Notes: a model not told the origin generated them from the letters alone. Counted from the stretch's first letter, positions 42,606 through 50,774 are shown. The stretch is 64,000 nucleotides of DNA from Rufibacter sp. LB8 (GCF_014876185.1 NZ_JADALJ010000001.1:3081501-3145500); one strand, 5' to 3'. Numbers and translations: made by a program.

Positions 42606-44271
42606 AATAATTCTTAAACTCTGTAAGGAATTGTGTTTTATTGTTCGCTATGTCTGAAGGGCCCCAATCGTGAGTTAAGTCAAGCATTGCGTTTTTATCG
42701 TCTGCTTTTCCAAAAGTCTTTGAGAACACCTGTAGCGTGTGCATTAATAATGATCCCCTCTTTATTTTTTCAAATAATATTTCCTTTTTTTCTTTGAATG
42801 GCTTGTTGCTGAGCGCGGAGTTAATATATCCTTCAAGCAACACCAAGTTGCCTATACAGTGCATAGATAAAGTTTTATCAAGTATAGTACCAGAATAATG
42901 CTCAGGGAGGCTACCTTTTGACTGAGACCAAATATGTTCGAGGCTTTTATTTGTATAGGCACTAAAATCGAATTTTCTATTGCCTAATTTTAACACATTC
43001 AGCCTTAACAGCTGCTTATAAGCATCTCCTGTAGCAACATTGTAAACATCTGGCCCAGATAGAAGATTATGGACTACCTCAGCTGCTTCCTTTTTCCTCT
43101 TAGCCAAATCGCTTTCTTCACTTATGTCTACATTAAGCAGTAGCCACTTTGCATACTCTTGAAAATCTTGTTTTGACCTTGAGTTTTGTGATGCAAATTT
43201 TAGAAAGCTTAAGATTGATTTTTCTTTATCAGAACTTGATTGCAGAACAAGCCCTAAACTGTTATACGTGATAGGATCGTTATACCAGTCTTCAAAAGCC
43301 TTTTGCAAGTTCCTTAATCCAGCGAATGTCTTCTTAGCCTTATCTTTTTTTTGTAAAAAGGCATTCTTGAAGTTGTCAAATGTAAATTCTTGGTCTTGAA
43401 TCTTAGAAAGAAAATATATTCTTTCAAGCCGCACTACAGAATCCTCATTAGATGTAAAAAAAATCCTTATCTCTTTCCTGTTCCACCAGTATTGCCATTT
43501 GTCCCATTCACGGGCATATTTGCTCCTGAGCGCATTTATGTCCCATTCCATGGCGAAGGTGCCGCTTATGGCAGCAAGAGCATCGTCAACAGTGGCTGGA
43601 ATTGTGGCGTTCTCTGCCTCTGGCGGCAGTGAGATGAGACGTAACAGTTCAGCTTTTATCAATTCACCATCTTTCATGTTAGCCTTATGGCCGTTCATCA
43701 TGGTAAAAGTTCTAATTGCTTTTGATTCAGGAATAACGATGTACAGGAGATGCACTTGGTGCAATACGTATTGATTAAACCTACTAAGGAAACCCGCTGT
43801 TTGATCGTCCTTATCATCTAGTTCATCCTTTATGGTTCTTAGCGCCTTTTTGAAATAATAGATATCTTGGTAATCCTCTTCTGGATTGTCAGCCTCTACT
43901 AATTGCTCTTGGCTTTTGCCGACTAATCCCCTCAAAAAGGTTTCTGACTTTTCCCTGATTTGATATTCTATAGTAAGCTTCCTAAGGGTTGTACATTGGA
44001 GATAACACAAGAGCAGAAATAGCGTGGTGGTGCGCTGCTGCCCATCAATCAATACTATCCCTCTGTCTGTCTCAGATACGGTCACACCCTGTAAGAAGTA
44101 CTGTGGCTTTTTTATTGAAAAAGCATCTAATAGACTTCCCATCAATACTCCCACCGCGCATTTATCTTTCTCAGGAACGCCCCATTTATAGCCGCGCTGG
44201 TAATTGGGGATAATGAATTTCTTGCCTAATGAAAGATATTCCCCTACTGTCTTAAAATTACTCTTTGCCAT
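42592..44271 (-). CDS. DUF262-DUF1524 (GmrSD-like) protein
   Basis: The 559-residue protein has DUF262 at the start (FIIPNYQRGYKWG at 19-31, VLIDGQQRTTTLFLLL at 73-88) and a DUF1524/HNH-like end: SLEHIWSQS with His at about 446, then HCIGNLVLLEGYINSALSNK at about 471-490. This two-domain order matches fused GmrSD restriction enzymes that cut modified phage DNA using a nucleotide-dependent DUF262 part. The HNH motif is diverged (EHIW rather than DHI), so nuclease activity is likely but not certain. AT-rich. It follows the exonuclease gene by 7 bp. Confidence 0.82.
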   Translation of the reverse strand: MAKSNFKTVGEYLSLGKKFIIPNYQRGYKWGVPEKDKCAVGVLMGSLLDAFSIKKPQYFLQGVTVSETDRGIVLIDGQQRTTTLFLLLCYLQCTTLRKLTIEYQIREKSETFLRGLVGKSQEQLVEADNPEEDYQDIYYFKKALRTIKDELDDKDDQTAGFLSRFNQYVLHQVHLLYIVIPESKAIRTFTMMNGHKANMKDGELIKAELLRLISLPPEAENATIPATVDDALAAISGTFAMEWDINALRSKYAREWDKWQYWWNRKEIRIFFTSNEDSVVRLERIYFLSKIQDQEFTFDNFKNAFLQKKDKAKKTFAGLRNLQKAFEDWYNDPITYNSLGLVLQSSSDKEKSILSFLKFASQNSRSKQDFQEYAKWLLLNVDISEESDLAKRKKEAAEVVHNLLSGPDVYNVATGDAYKQLLRLNVLKLGNRKFDFSAYTNKSLEHIWSQSKGSLPEHYSGTILDKTLSMHCIGNLVLLEGYINSALSNKPFKEKKEILFEKIKRGSLLMHTLQVFSKTFGKADDKNAMLDLTHDWGPSDIANNKTQFLTEFKNYYGLN

Positions 44272-44278
44272 CTTTTAT

Positions 44279-44752
44279 CTATCTCTTCAAATACCTCAAA
44301 TACAACTCCGCACATGCCATAGCGTCACTCAGCGCGTCATGGTGGTTCAATGTAATCTGGTGCTGCCTGCACAAGCTGGCCAAATCCCCTCCGTAAATCT
44401 TATAGGTGCATTTCTGCTCAAACCTAGGGGACGGCATTTGGTAATGCGCCAAGGTTTGCTGTAGGCAGCTGAAGTCGAAGGCTCCATTGTGGGCCACTAC
44501 CGTCTGGCCGTGTATGTGGGGCTTTAACACTGACCAAACCTCTGCAAACGTGGGAGCCGTGCAGGTGCGTTCAGGTGTAATGCCATGTATCTCAATGTTC
44601 TTGTAGAAGTAATAGTTGTCCGGCGGATAAACCAATTGGTTGATAGTCTGCACCACCTCGCCCTGTTCTACCCGCACCAAGCCCACCTGACAGATGCTAT
44701 GCCGCTTGCCTTGGGCGGTCTCAAAATCAATGGCTGTGAAAGACGCTCCCAT
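44279..44752 (-). CDS. DEDDh 3'-5' exonuclease (DnaQ-like)
   Basis: The 157-residue protein is a single exonuclease domain with all DEDDh residues: FTAIDFETA (Asp9, Glu11), AHNGAFDFSCL (Asp93), and HHDALSDAMACAEL (His138, Asp143). It should degrade single-stranded or frayed DNA ends with two metal ions; it resembles stand-alone DnaQ/PolC-type exonucleases rather than a polymerase subunit. It starts in a TAATG overlap with the zinc-finger microprotein stop, so the two are translationally coupled. Second gene of the cluster. Confidence 0.9.
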   Translation of the reverse strand: MGASFTAIDFETAQGKRHSICQVGLVRVEQGEVVQTINQLVYPPDNYYFYKNIEIHGITPERTCTAPTFAEVWSVLKPHIHGQTVVAHNGAFDFSCLQQTLAHYQMPSPRFEQKCTYKIYGGDLASLCRQHQITLNHHDALSDAMACAELYLRYLKR

Positions 44753-45003
44753 TACATGGCTGGCTCGTGCTTGCCTTTGTTAGCTCCGTTCGGATGGCGA
44801 CTACAGGAACCACTGGTTAGGCTAGAGATACTGGAAGACTTGGTGCCACAGAGCTTGCAGGTGTATTGAGACTTTTCGCTTCCCTCATACAGGGTATGTT
44901 TGCCTTTATTAGCTCCTAGCGGGTGCCTTGAACAGGAGCCAGATGTTAGACTTGAAACACTAGATGATTTTGTTCCGCAATATTTACAATAAAAATTTGG
45001 CAT
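44752..45003 (-). CDS. Tandem zinc-finger microprotein, 83 residues
   Basis: The protein is two nearly identical units of about 32 residues (5-36 and 48-79), each CxxCGTKSSS(V/I)SSLTS then GSCSRHPxGANKGKH. The spacing C-x2-C-x15-C-x2-H predicts one zinc per unit. A short acidic linker (LYEGSEKSQ) joins them. I do not recognise a named family, though similar repeats occur in other Bacteroidota. As the first gene of the operon, with a stop that overlaps the exonuclease start (TAATG), it may be a DNA-binding or adaptor subunit. Confidence 0.75.
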   Translation of the reverse strand: MPNFYCKYCGTKSSSVSSLTSGSCSRHPLGANKGKHTLYEGSEKSQYTCKLCGTKSSSISSLTSGSCSRHPNGANKGKHEPAM

Positions 45004-45067
45004 TCGATATGAAATAAAAGTCTGTGCCTACTCAAGTCAGTTTTCGGCTTCGCTGTTGTTGTGTTTT

Positions 45068-45098
45068 CAAAAGTATGGCCAGGGTATGCCAAAGTATG
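45068..45098 (-). promoter_or_regulatory. Promoter box with three CATAC direct repeats
   Basis: On the minus strand TACTTTTG (45075-45068) matches TAnnTTTG, 64 bp before the first ATG of the cluster. CATAC occurs three times (plus GTATG at 45073, 45084, 45094), spaced 11 and 10 bp, one helical turn each, with the first overlapping the -7 box. This layout suggests an operator, perhaps for the WYL protein. Confidence 0.5.
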
Positions 45099-45225
45099 TC
45101 GCAGTGAAAAGAATTTGAAGTAAGCTGATAGAAGACTTTGTCTAGTTTCTTAAATATAAGGATATTTAGATATTCTTATGATGACTACTGATTAATATTT
45201 CTTCGTGCTATTACTTTAATCTTCT

Positions 45226-45266
45226 CTTGTTTTAGCCTCATTTCAGAAACAGAGCCTGAAAACGGG
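45226..45266. repeat. 40-bp palindrome family, copy 20 (degraded)
   Basis: CTTGTTTTAGCCTCATTTC opposite GAAACAGAGCCTGAAAACGGG, several mismatches. Confidence 0.75.
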
Positions 45267-45306
45267 TTTCATTGTTATAGCACGTATTCATAAATCTACC
45301 ACATGA

Positions 45307-45344
45307 AAAACGCCCGGCCTCTCCTAGGAGAAGCCGGGCGTTTT
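45307..45344. terminator. Terminator of the S9 peptidase gene
   Basis: AAAACGCCCGGC pairs with GCCGGGCGTTTT; same stem as 38326, different loop. It serves the minus-strand peptidase that ends at 45379. Confidence 0.85.
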
Positions 45345-45378
45345 GGCGTCCATTTCCAGAATGGAGCCCGAAAACGGC
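45338..45378. repeat. 40-bp palindrome family, copy 21, abutting a stop codon
   Basis: GCGTTTTGGCGTCCATTTC opposite GAATGGAGCCCGAAAACGGC; the peptidase TAA begins at the next base. Confidence 0.85.
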
Positions 45379-48324
45379 TTAGCGCTGCGAAGCTGGCACC
45401 GTAGTGGGATTCGTAGTAGGATTGCCAGGTTGCTGCCCTGGGGCTGGCGTGGCGGTAGCCGGTTCCTCCAGCAGTTCAAGGCCGTATTCCTTGCCTTTGA
45501 CTAAGTTGGGAACGCCTTTCTTCATCCAGGCGGGCTCGGGCGCGCCTTTCAGGTAATGGTCGAAGAACTGGCTCATGCGCACTGATAGGTCTTTGCGGTT
45601 TTTGCGTTGCATCAGGTTGTGGCCTTCGCCGTTGTAAACCACCATCCAGACGGGTTTGTTGAGCCTGCGCAGCGCCATGAACATTTCAATGCTCTGGTAC
45701 CACGGAACGGCGCCGTCGTTGTCATTGTGCATCAGCATAAGTGGCGTCTCAATCTTAGGCGCATAGAACAGCGGCGAATTCTCAATGAACTGCATGGGTT
45801 TCTCCCACAGTGTACCGCCAATGCGGCTCTGCGTGCGCTCATACTGGAACTGACGGCTCATGCCGCTTTCCCACCTGATTCCGCCGTAGGCGCTGGTCAT
45901 GTTGCTCACCGGCGCGCCTGCCATGGCCGCTTTGAACAGGTTGGTACGGGTCACCAAATAGGCCACTTGGTATCCGCCCCAGCTCTGCCCTTGAATAGCC
46001 ATGTTCTTCTCGTCCACAAAACCCTTCGCCACCAAGGCCTGCACGCCGGGCACAATGCAGTTATAAGCGCTCTCGCCGGGGTAGCCGTCTTTGTACACAA
46101 TGTCCGGTACAAACACCAGGTAACCCTGACTCACGAACAGCGCAATGTTGATGGTAGACGCGCTGGGCGCAGGCGCACGGTAATTATGCAGCGTTTCAGC
46201 GTTACGTTCATAAAAATACACCAGCATGGGGTACTTTTTCTTCGGGTCGAAATTCTCTGGTTTGAACAACAGCCCGTCCAACGGAATCCCGTCCGCCGAT
46301 TTCCAGTCTACCTGCTCCACGCTTCCCCAGAGGTACTCACTCTGCTGTGGGTTGGCGTTGCTCACTTTCTGCGGAGACTCAAATTTGGTGTCGCTCACCC
46401 ACACATCGCCGTACTCCTGAAACGTGCTTCTCCTGAAGATAACGCGGTCGCTGTTCCTGGCTTTGCGAACCCCGGAGTAATTGTAGGCTTCCATCAACAC
46501 TTTCTGCGGCGCCCCCGAAGCGGTTACGTGGTCTGTGTAAAAGCCCGAGTTCTTGCTCTTCAAATCAAGGGTGCGCAGCATGATTCTTTCATCTACCGGA
46601 ATCACGCGTTGGCTGGGTCGTAGGCTCATGTACCGGAACTGCAACTTGTTCTGCCGGCCGAAACCATCTGTGATGTTCACGGCAGCGTTTTTCCCGGTGG
46701 GATCCAGGCGCCAGATGTCATAGCGGTCATTCACCAGCAAATAGGCGTCATCTTTGGTCCAGCCGGTGAGGCCGTAATCATCTGGCAAAGAAGGCACATC
46801 GTTCTGCTCGTCATAGAACGGCACGCTCAGTTTCTTGGTAAGGTTGGTGGGCACGTTGGCTTTCACAGACATGGCTTTCCAGGAACTGTCCTGGGGCTCA
46901 TACCAATACAAAAACTTCCCGGCCGGCGACAAACGCGGCGTGCCCCGGGTGTCTCTAATGGCCAGGCGCTTGCTGCCGTCTTTCAGGTCAATTAGCCACG
47001 CGTCTTGCCGTGATGGCGTGTCATAGCCCACGCTCAACAAGTAATTCACGTTGCTGATGCCCACGGCCACATCGGCGCTGCGGCCCGGGTTGAGGTAAAT
47101 ATCCGGGATTTCGGGCGAGGCCAGTTGTACCATTTTCTTGCCTTTCAGGTCATACACCGCCATGAACGACCGCTTCTGTTCGCGCTCCAGGCCTTTCAAC
47201 TGCATAGGCTGAATCAAGGGGTCACGGTAGGTCCAGACATCCAGGTTTACTTTTTCCTCTTCCAGTTTAGTGGTGTCTTTCTCGTACTGCGTTGGCCTGG
47301 GGAACGTCCCGAAGAACAGGCGGTCGCCTTTATCATTGAAGCCCAGCTGCGCGTGTTCGCTCACCATCCAGCGGGCGGGCATGCCTTTGTAGGCGGTGTC
47401 AGCGAGCACCTTCGCGCTGCGGTCTTTGGTGGTCCAGTGGTAGAGTTGGAAGTACTTGAGGTCTTTGCTCGCGCTGTCTTTGCTAGCCACAAAGGCCAAT
47501 TGTTCGCCAGAACGGTCCGTAGCCAGGTTTTTATAAACTTGCCGGCCGCTGTCAATAGACGTAGTGCTGCGCGAAGACGTGTTGAACGCCGACACACCCG
47601 CCTTGAGCGAGTCTTTGGCCGCCTGCACAAAGTACAGCAGGTTGCCTTTCTCCGCGAACAGATAATCGGTTACCCGGTCAAATTTGTATTCCTGGCCCGT
47701 GGGCAAATGCCGAAGCACCAGTTCTGTTGGGTCGGCTGCGCTGGCCCCGCCTCTGGCTCCAGCTCTAGCCGGTGGGGCAGCTGGCGTTGGTGTTGCCATT
47801 TTGGCTTTGGTGGTATCTCGGGCGGCTGGCTTGGCGCTGGCCAAAGGTGCCTCGCGGTGATAGGCCAGCCACTCGCCGTTTTGGGAGGGCAGCTTGAAGC
47901 TTTTCACCCGGGCCACGTGCTGCGTAGTGCCGTTCTCCAAGTTATGAATCGCCAGCGAGTCTTTCGGCATTTCTTCCGCTTTCTTTTTCTTCAGCTTGGC
48001 CTGGCGCACCACGGCGGCCTGCGGTTTCACCTGGAACACGGCAAACTGGTTATTGGCCGTAAACGCCTGCCGGTACCCGCGCGGGAACTGCTTGCTGCTG
48101 TTCTGGGTTAAATTGCGCAGGTGCAGCACCCCGTCGCAGTCCTGCGGGTTCACGGCATACAGCAGAAACTTCCCGTCATGGGAGAGCGAATCACCGTCCA
48201 CGCTTTTCCAGAGGTCATAGACGTCATGCGTGAGGGGTTTCTTGGCGGGCGTCTGCTGCGCCTGTGCCGTGCCCATGGCCCCGGCGGTCAACAGCATCCC
48301 CACCAGCATAGGTATGGATTTCAT
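45379..48324 (-). CDS. S9 family (prolyl oligopeptidase-like) exported peptidase
   Basis: The 981-residue protein has a signal peptide (MKSIPMLVGMLLTAGAMGTA then QAQ), a long beta-propeller-like N-terminal part, and a C-terminal alpha/beta hydrolase domain. The catalytic triad is readable: Ser in GQSWGGY near 780, Asp in NDNDGAVP near 869, His in GEGHN near 901. Low-complexity Ala/Thr/Pro stretches occur near 180-200 and at the C-terminus. It cleaves peptides in the periplasm. Monocistronic. Confidence 0.9.
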   Translation of the reverse strand: MKSIPMLVGMLLTAGAMGTAQAQQTPAKKPLTHDVYDLWKSVDGDSLSHDGKFLLYAVNPQDCDGVLHLRNLTQNSSKQFPRGYRQAFTANNQFAVFQVKPQAAVVRQAKLKKKKAEEMPKDSLAIHNLENGTTQHVARVKSFKLPSQNGEWLAYHREAPLASAKPAARDTTKAKMATPTPAAPPARAGARGGASAADPTELVLRHLPTGQEYKFDRVTDYLFAEKGNLLYFVQAAKDSLKAGVSAFNTSSRSTTSIDSGRQVYKNLATDRSGEQLAFVASKDSASKDLKYFQLYHWTTKDRSAKVLADTAYKGMPARWMVSEHAQLGFNDKGDRLFFGTFPRPTQYEKDTTKLEEEKVNLDVWTYRDPLIQPMQLKGLEREQKRSFMAVYDLKGKKMVQLASPEIPDIYLNPGRSADVAVGISNVNYLLSVGYDTPSRQDAWLIDLKDGSKRLAIRDTRGTPRLSPAGKFLYWYEPQDSSWKAMSVKANVPTNLTKKLSVPFYDEQNDVPSLPDDYGLTGWTKDDAYLLVNDRYDIWRLDPTGKNAAVNITDGFGRQNKLQFRYMSLRPSQRVIPVDERIMLRTLDLKSKNSGFYTDHVTASGAPQKVLMEAYNYSGVRKARNSDRVIFRRSTFQEYGDVWVSDTKFESPQKVSNANPQQSEYLWGSVEQVDWKSADGIPLDGLLFKPENFDPKKKYPMLVYFYERNAETLHNYRAPAPSASTINIALFVSQGYLVFVPDIVYKDGYPGESAYNCIVPGVQALVAKGFVDEKNMAIQGQSWGGYQVAYLVTRTNLFKAAMAGAPVSNMTSAYGGIRWESGMSRQFQYERTQSRIGGTLWEKPMQFIENSPLFYAPKIETPLMLMHNDNDGAVPWYQSIEMFMALRRLNKPVWMVVYNGEGHNLMQRKNRKDLSVRMSQFFDHYLKGAPEPAWMKKGVPNLVKGKEYGLELLEEPATATPAPGQQPGNPTTNPTTVPASQR

Positions 48325-48425
48325 AAAGTAGGTTGTTTGGTCGTTTGAGGCGAGTAAGATAGCAGATTCACGCCAGATTTGGGTAATGGTGCCGTTTGCA
48401 TGCCCTTGGTTTTGTGATAGGAGTT

Positions 48426-48465
48426 GCGTTTTTGGCCTCGTTTCAGGAAATGAAGCCGAAAACGG
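48426..48465. repeat. 40-bp palindrome family, copy 22
   Basis: GCGTTTTTGGCCTCGTTTC opposite GAAATGAAGCCGAAAACGG. Confidence 0.9.
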
Positions 48466-48543
48466 AAATTCTGCTTAGGAAGGAAGGAAGGAAAACGCAT
48501 TTCGTCCCCTTTGAAGACCCGGGATGGTTAATCTTGCAGATTG

Positions 48544-48625
48544 TAGAGACGCAATACTTTGCGTCTTAGTGCTATGGAACAAAACTGTTGCCATACGCGG
48601 GAGACGCAAAGTGTTGCGTCTCTAC
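48544..48625. repeat. GAGACGCAA inverted-repeat element, copy 1
   Basis: GTAGAGACGCAATACTTTGC to its inverted counterpart ending TTGCGTCTCTAC, with inner GACGCAA arms; loop about 33 nt. A relative lies at 55875. Confidence 0.75.
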
Positions 48626-48638
48626 GAAGCATCTCGCC

Positions 48639-48760
48639 TGCCGCAAGTTTAGCGCTAGCGTAAATGCGGTGAAACACGTTGTAAGTATATACAGGTAGGT
48701 GAGTTGATAAACTCACTCAATGGGCAAGCCACAAGTTACGCTAACGCTAAACTTGCGGCA
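48639..48760. repeat. CCGCAAGTTTAGCG inverted-repeat family, copy 3
   Basis: The arms TGCCGCAAGTTTAGCGCTAG and the right-hand GCTAAACTTGCGGCA are complementary. The internal GTGAGTTGATAAACTCACT block is a separate hairpin, inverted relative to copies 1 and 2. Confidence 0.85.
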
Positions 48761-48841
48761 GATATAGCAGAGAAATGTTGAAGTCAGCAGAAGTAATTCA
48801 TCCCCCTACCCCCTTCAAAGGGGGACGGAATGCGTGCAGAT

Positions 48842-48911
48842 ATGGCGTGGAAGTTACCTCCGTGTCTTTCGGCTACTTCTAAGAAATTCACGGAAGTAAC
48901 TTCCGCGCCAT
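48842..48911. repeat. Hairpin with GGAAGTTAC arms
   Basis: ATGGCGTGGAAGTTACCTCC and the inverted GGAAGTAACTTCCGCGCCAT pair over about 23 bp with two mismatches. A single copy in the window, unrelated to the other families. Confidence 0.65.
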
Positions 48912-48947
48912 AGAAGGGAAGTCCAACAGTAGAATTCAGCACATAAA

Positions 48948-48995
48948 AATCCCGTTTTCGGCTTCATTTCTGGAAACGGGGCCGGAAACGGGATT
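48948..48995. repeat. 40-bp palindrome family, copy 23
   Basis: AATCCCGTTTTCGGCTTCAT opposite GAAACGGGGCCGGAAACGG and GATT, 23 bp from the recJ stop codon. Confidence 0.85.
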
Positions 48996-49017
48996 CAGGG
49001 AAATACCCAACAAGTAT

Positions 49018-50727
49018 CTATTCCGCAAAGCGGATGTCTTTCACTCTTAGCTGCAGCGTAACGTTACCCCGGAACACATTTTCCTCCACGCAGTAGCAGA
49101 CATCAAACGGAATGCCTTTGAGAATGCGCGGGTAATACTCGGCCATGCCGAAGGCGATGGCGTCAAAGGAGGTGTCGCCGTCTTGGGTGAGGCGGAGTTT
49201 GAGGTGGGCATCGCCTACTACGCGCGCCGAGCCGGTGTCATACACGCAGGTGCTCATGAACACGGGCGCCATGTTGCCCGGCCCGAACGGCTCCATCTGC
49301 TTGAGAATATTAAAGAACTTCTGGTTAATTTGGTTGAAGTCCAGCGTGGTGTCAATCTCTACCATGGGCACGCGCTGCTCCTCCAGAATGGTGCTGACCA
49401 CAATCTGCTCAAACTTCTCCCGGAACGCGGGCACGTTTTCCACGGGCATGGTCAAACCCGCCGCGTACATATGGCCGCCAAACTGGTCCAGCAAGTCTGA
49501 ACACGCCAGAATAGCCTGGTGCACATCAAACCCGTGTACGGAACGCGCCGAGCCCGTGGCTTTGCCGTTGGATTCGGTGAGGATGATGGTGGGGCGGTAA
49601 TATTTCTCAATGCAACGGCTGGCCACAATGCCCACCACGCCTTTGTGCCAAGTTTCCTTGAACAAGACCGTGGAGCGGGCGCTGCGCAGGAAGTCATCGT
49701 CCTCAATCATCTGCAGGGCCTCTTTGGTGATGCTGGTGTCATGCCCGCGACGCTCTGAGTTGGAGACGTTGATGTTGGCCGCCAGGTTGAACGCATCATC
49801 CTTGGTCTTGGCCAACAACATAGCCACCGACCGTTTGGCATCGCCCATGCGGCCAGCGGCATTAATTCTTGGTGAGAACCCGAAGACGATTTGCGTGATG
49901 TCCAGCTCCTCTTTTAAGTCAGCTAATTCTTTGAGGGCTTGCAGACCGGGGCGCAACGGGGCTTTGTTCAGGCGTTGCAGGCCGTGGTAGGCCAAGATTC
50001 TGTTTTCGCCGGTGATGGGCACAATGTCGGCGGCAATGCTGATGACTACCAAGTCCAGCAGTTGAAAAAGTGGTTCCTGGTCAAAGCCCTGGTCCTGGCA
50101 GAAGGCCTGCATGAACTTGAAGCCCACGCCACAGCCGGCCAGTTCTTTGTACGGGTACGGACAATCCGCGCGTTTGGCGTCTAGCACCGCGACGGCCTCG
50201 GGCAATTGGTCATCTGGTAAGTGGTGGTCGCAGATGATGAAGTCAATGCCTTTCTGGTTGGCGTAGGCAATCTTGTCGATGGACTTCACGCCACAATCCA
50301 GGGAAATAATCAGGCTGTAGCCGTGTTCCTGGGCGTAGTCAATGCCGGTGAAGGACACGCCGTAGCCTTCGGCGTAACGGTCCGGGATGTAGTATTCAAT
50401 TCGGTCTTGAAAGAACGGCTGCAGGAAGCTGTAGACCAACGCCACCGAAGTAGTGCCGTCCACGTCATAATCGCCGTAGATGATGATTTTCTCCTGCGCA
50501 TGCAGGGCCTGCACCAGCCGCGCGACGGCCTTGTCCATGTCTTTGAGCAGGAAGGGGTCTGGCAAATCTGTTAAAGACGGCCTGAAAAACTCCTTGGCTT
50601 CCTCAAAGGTGCACACGCCCCGTTGGCAAAGAATGCTGGCCAGCGTTGGCCCAATGCTCAGGCTGTCTATTAAATTCTGTACTTTTGCGGCGTCCGGCGC
50701 TTCCTTTACTACCCATCGTTTCTGCAT
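49018..50727 (-). CDS. recJ: Single-stranded-DNA-specific exonuclease RecJ
   Basis: The 569-residue protein of the DHH superfamily degrades single-stranded DNA 5'-3' in recombination and repair. Motifs in order: IIYGDYDVDGTTSVAL, SLDCGV, ICDHHLPDD, FSPRINAAGRMGDA, and the DHHA1 part with KGVVGIVASRCIEKY and GSARSVHGFDVHQAI. Length and motif set are typical. Divergent from a 38-residue membrane peptide gene. Confidence 0.94.
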   Translation of the reverse strand: MQKRWVVKEAPDAAKVQNLIDSLSIGPTLASILCQRGVCTFEEAKEFFRPSLTDLPDPFLLKDMDKAVARLVQALHAQEKIIIYGDYDVDGTTSVALVYSFLQPFFQDRIEYYIPDRYAEGYGVSFTGIDYAQEHGYSLIISLDCGVKSIDKIAYANQKGIDFIICDHHLPDDQLPEAVAVLDAKRADCPYPYKELAGCGVGFKFMQAFCQDQGFDQEPLFQLLDLVVISIAADIVPITGENRILAYHGLQRLNKAPLRPGLQALKELADLKEELDITQIVFGFSPRINAAGRMGDAKRSVAMLLAKTKDDAFNLAANINVSNSERRGHDTSITKEALQMIEDDDFLRSARSTVLFKETWHKGVVGIVASRCIEKYYRPTIILTESNGKATGSARSVHGFDVHQAILACSDLLDQFGGHMYAAGLTMPVENVPAFREKFEQIVVSTILEEQRVPMVEIDTTLDFNQINQKFFNILKQMEPFGPGNMAPVFMSTCVYDTGSARVVGDAHLKLRLTQDGDTSFDAIAFGMAEYYPRILKGIPFDVCYCVEENVFRGNVTLQLRVKDIRFAE

Positions 50728-50766
50728 CGGCTCTGTGTTGCTGCGGTTTCATCTGTGAACGAGGCG

Positions 50767-50774
50767 CAAAAATA
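50767..50774 (-). promoter_or_regulatory. -7 promoter box TATTTTTG for recJ
   Basis: The minus strand reads TATTTTTG, 39 bp before the recJ ATG. Confidence 0.45.

Larger units (their letters stand above)
45004..45378. other. Upstream region of the cluster, about 375 bp
   Basis: Contains the cluster promoter and CATAC repeats (45068-45098), palindrome copy 20, a terminator and palindrome copy 21. No gene is seen. Confidence 0.6.
45307..45378 (+). repeat. 72-bp direct repeat, right copy
   Basis: Terminator plus palindrome in the same orientation as 38326-38397, gapless, 58 of 72 identical. Confidence 0.75.
48325..49017. other. Dense cluster of six inverted-repeat elements, about 690 bp
   Basis: Palindrome copies 22 and 23, a GAGACGCAA element (48544-48625), a CCGCAAGTTTAGCG element (48639-48760), a CCCCCTT/AAGGGGG mini-hairpin (48809-48824) and a GGAAGTTAC hairpin (48842-48911) follow one another. 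No gene is seen. Confidence 0.7.

Noticed and set aside
45607-46623. 338-residue open frame opposite the S9 peptidase
   Set aside because: It lies fully inside the gene on the other strand, and its sequence (HQ, HVLL runs) matches no family; the peptidase has a full catalytic triad.
47125-48111. 328-residue open frame opposite the S9 peptidase
   Set aside because: Same reason: antisense of a conserved gene, with unnatural composition.
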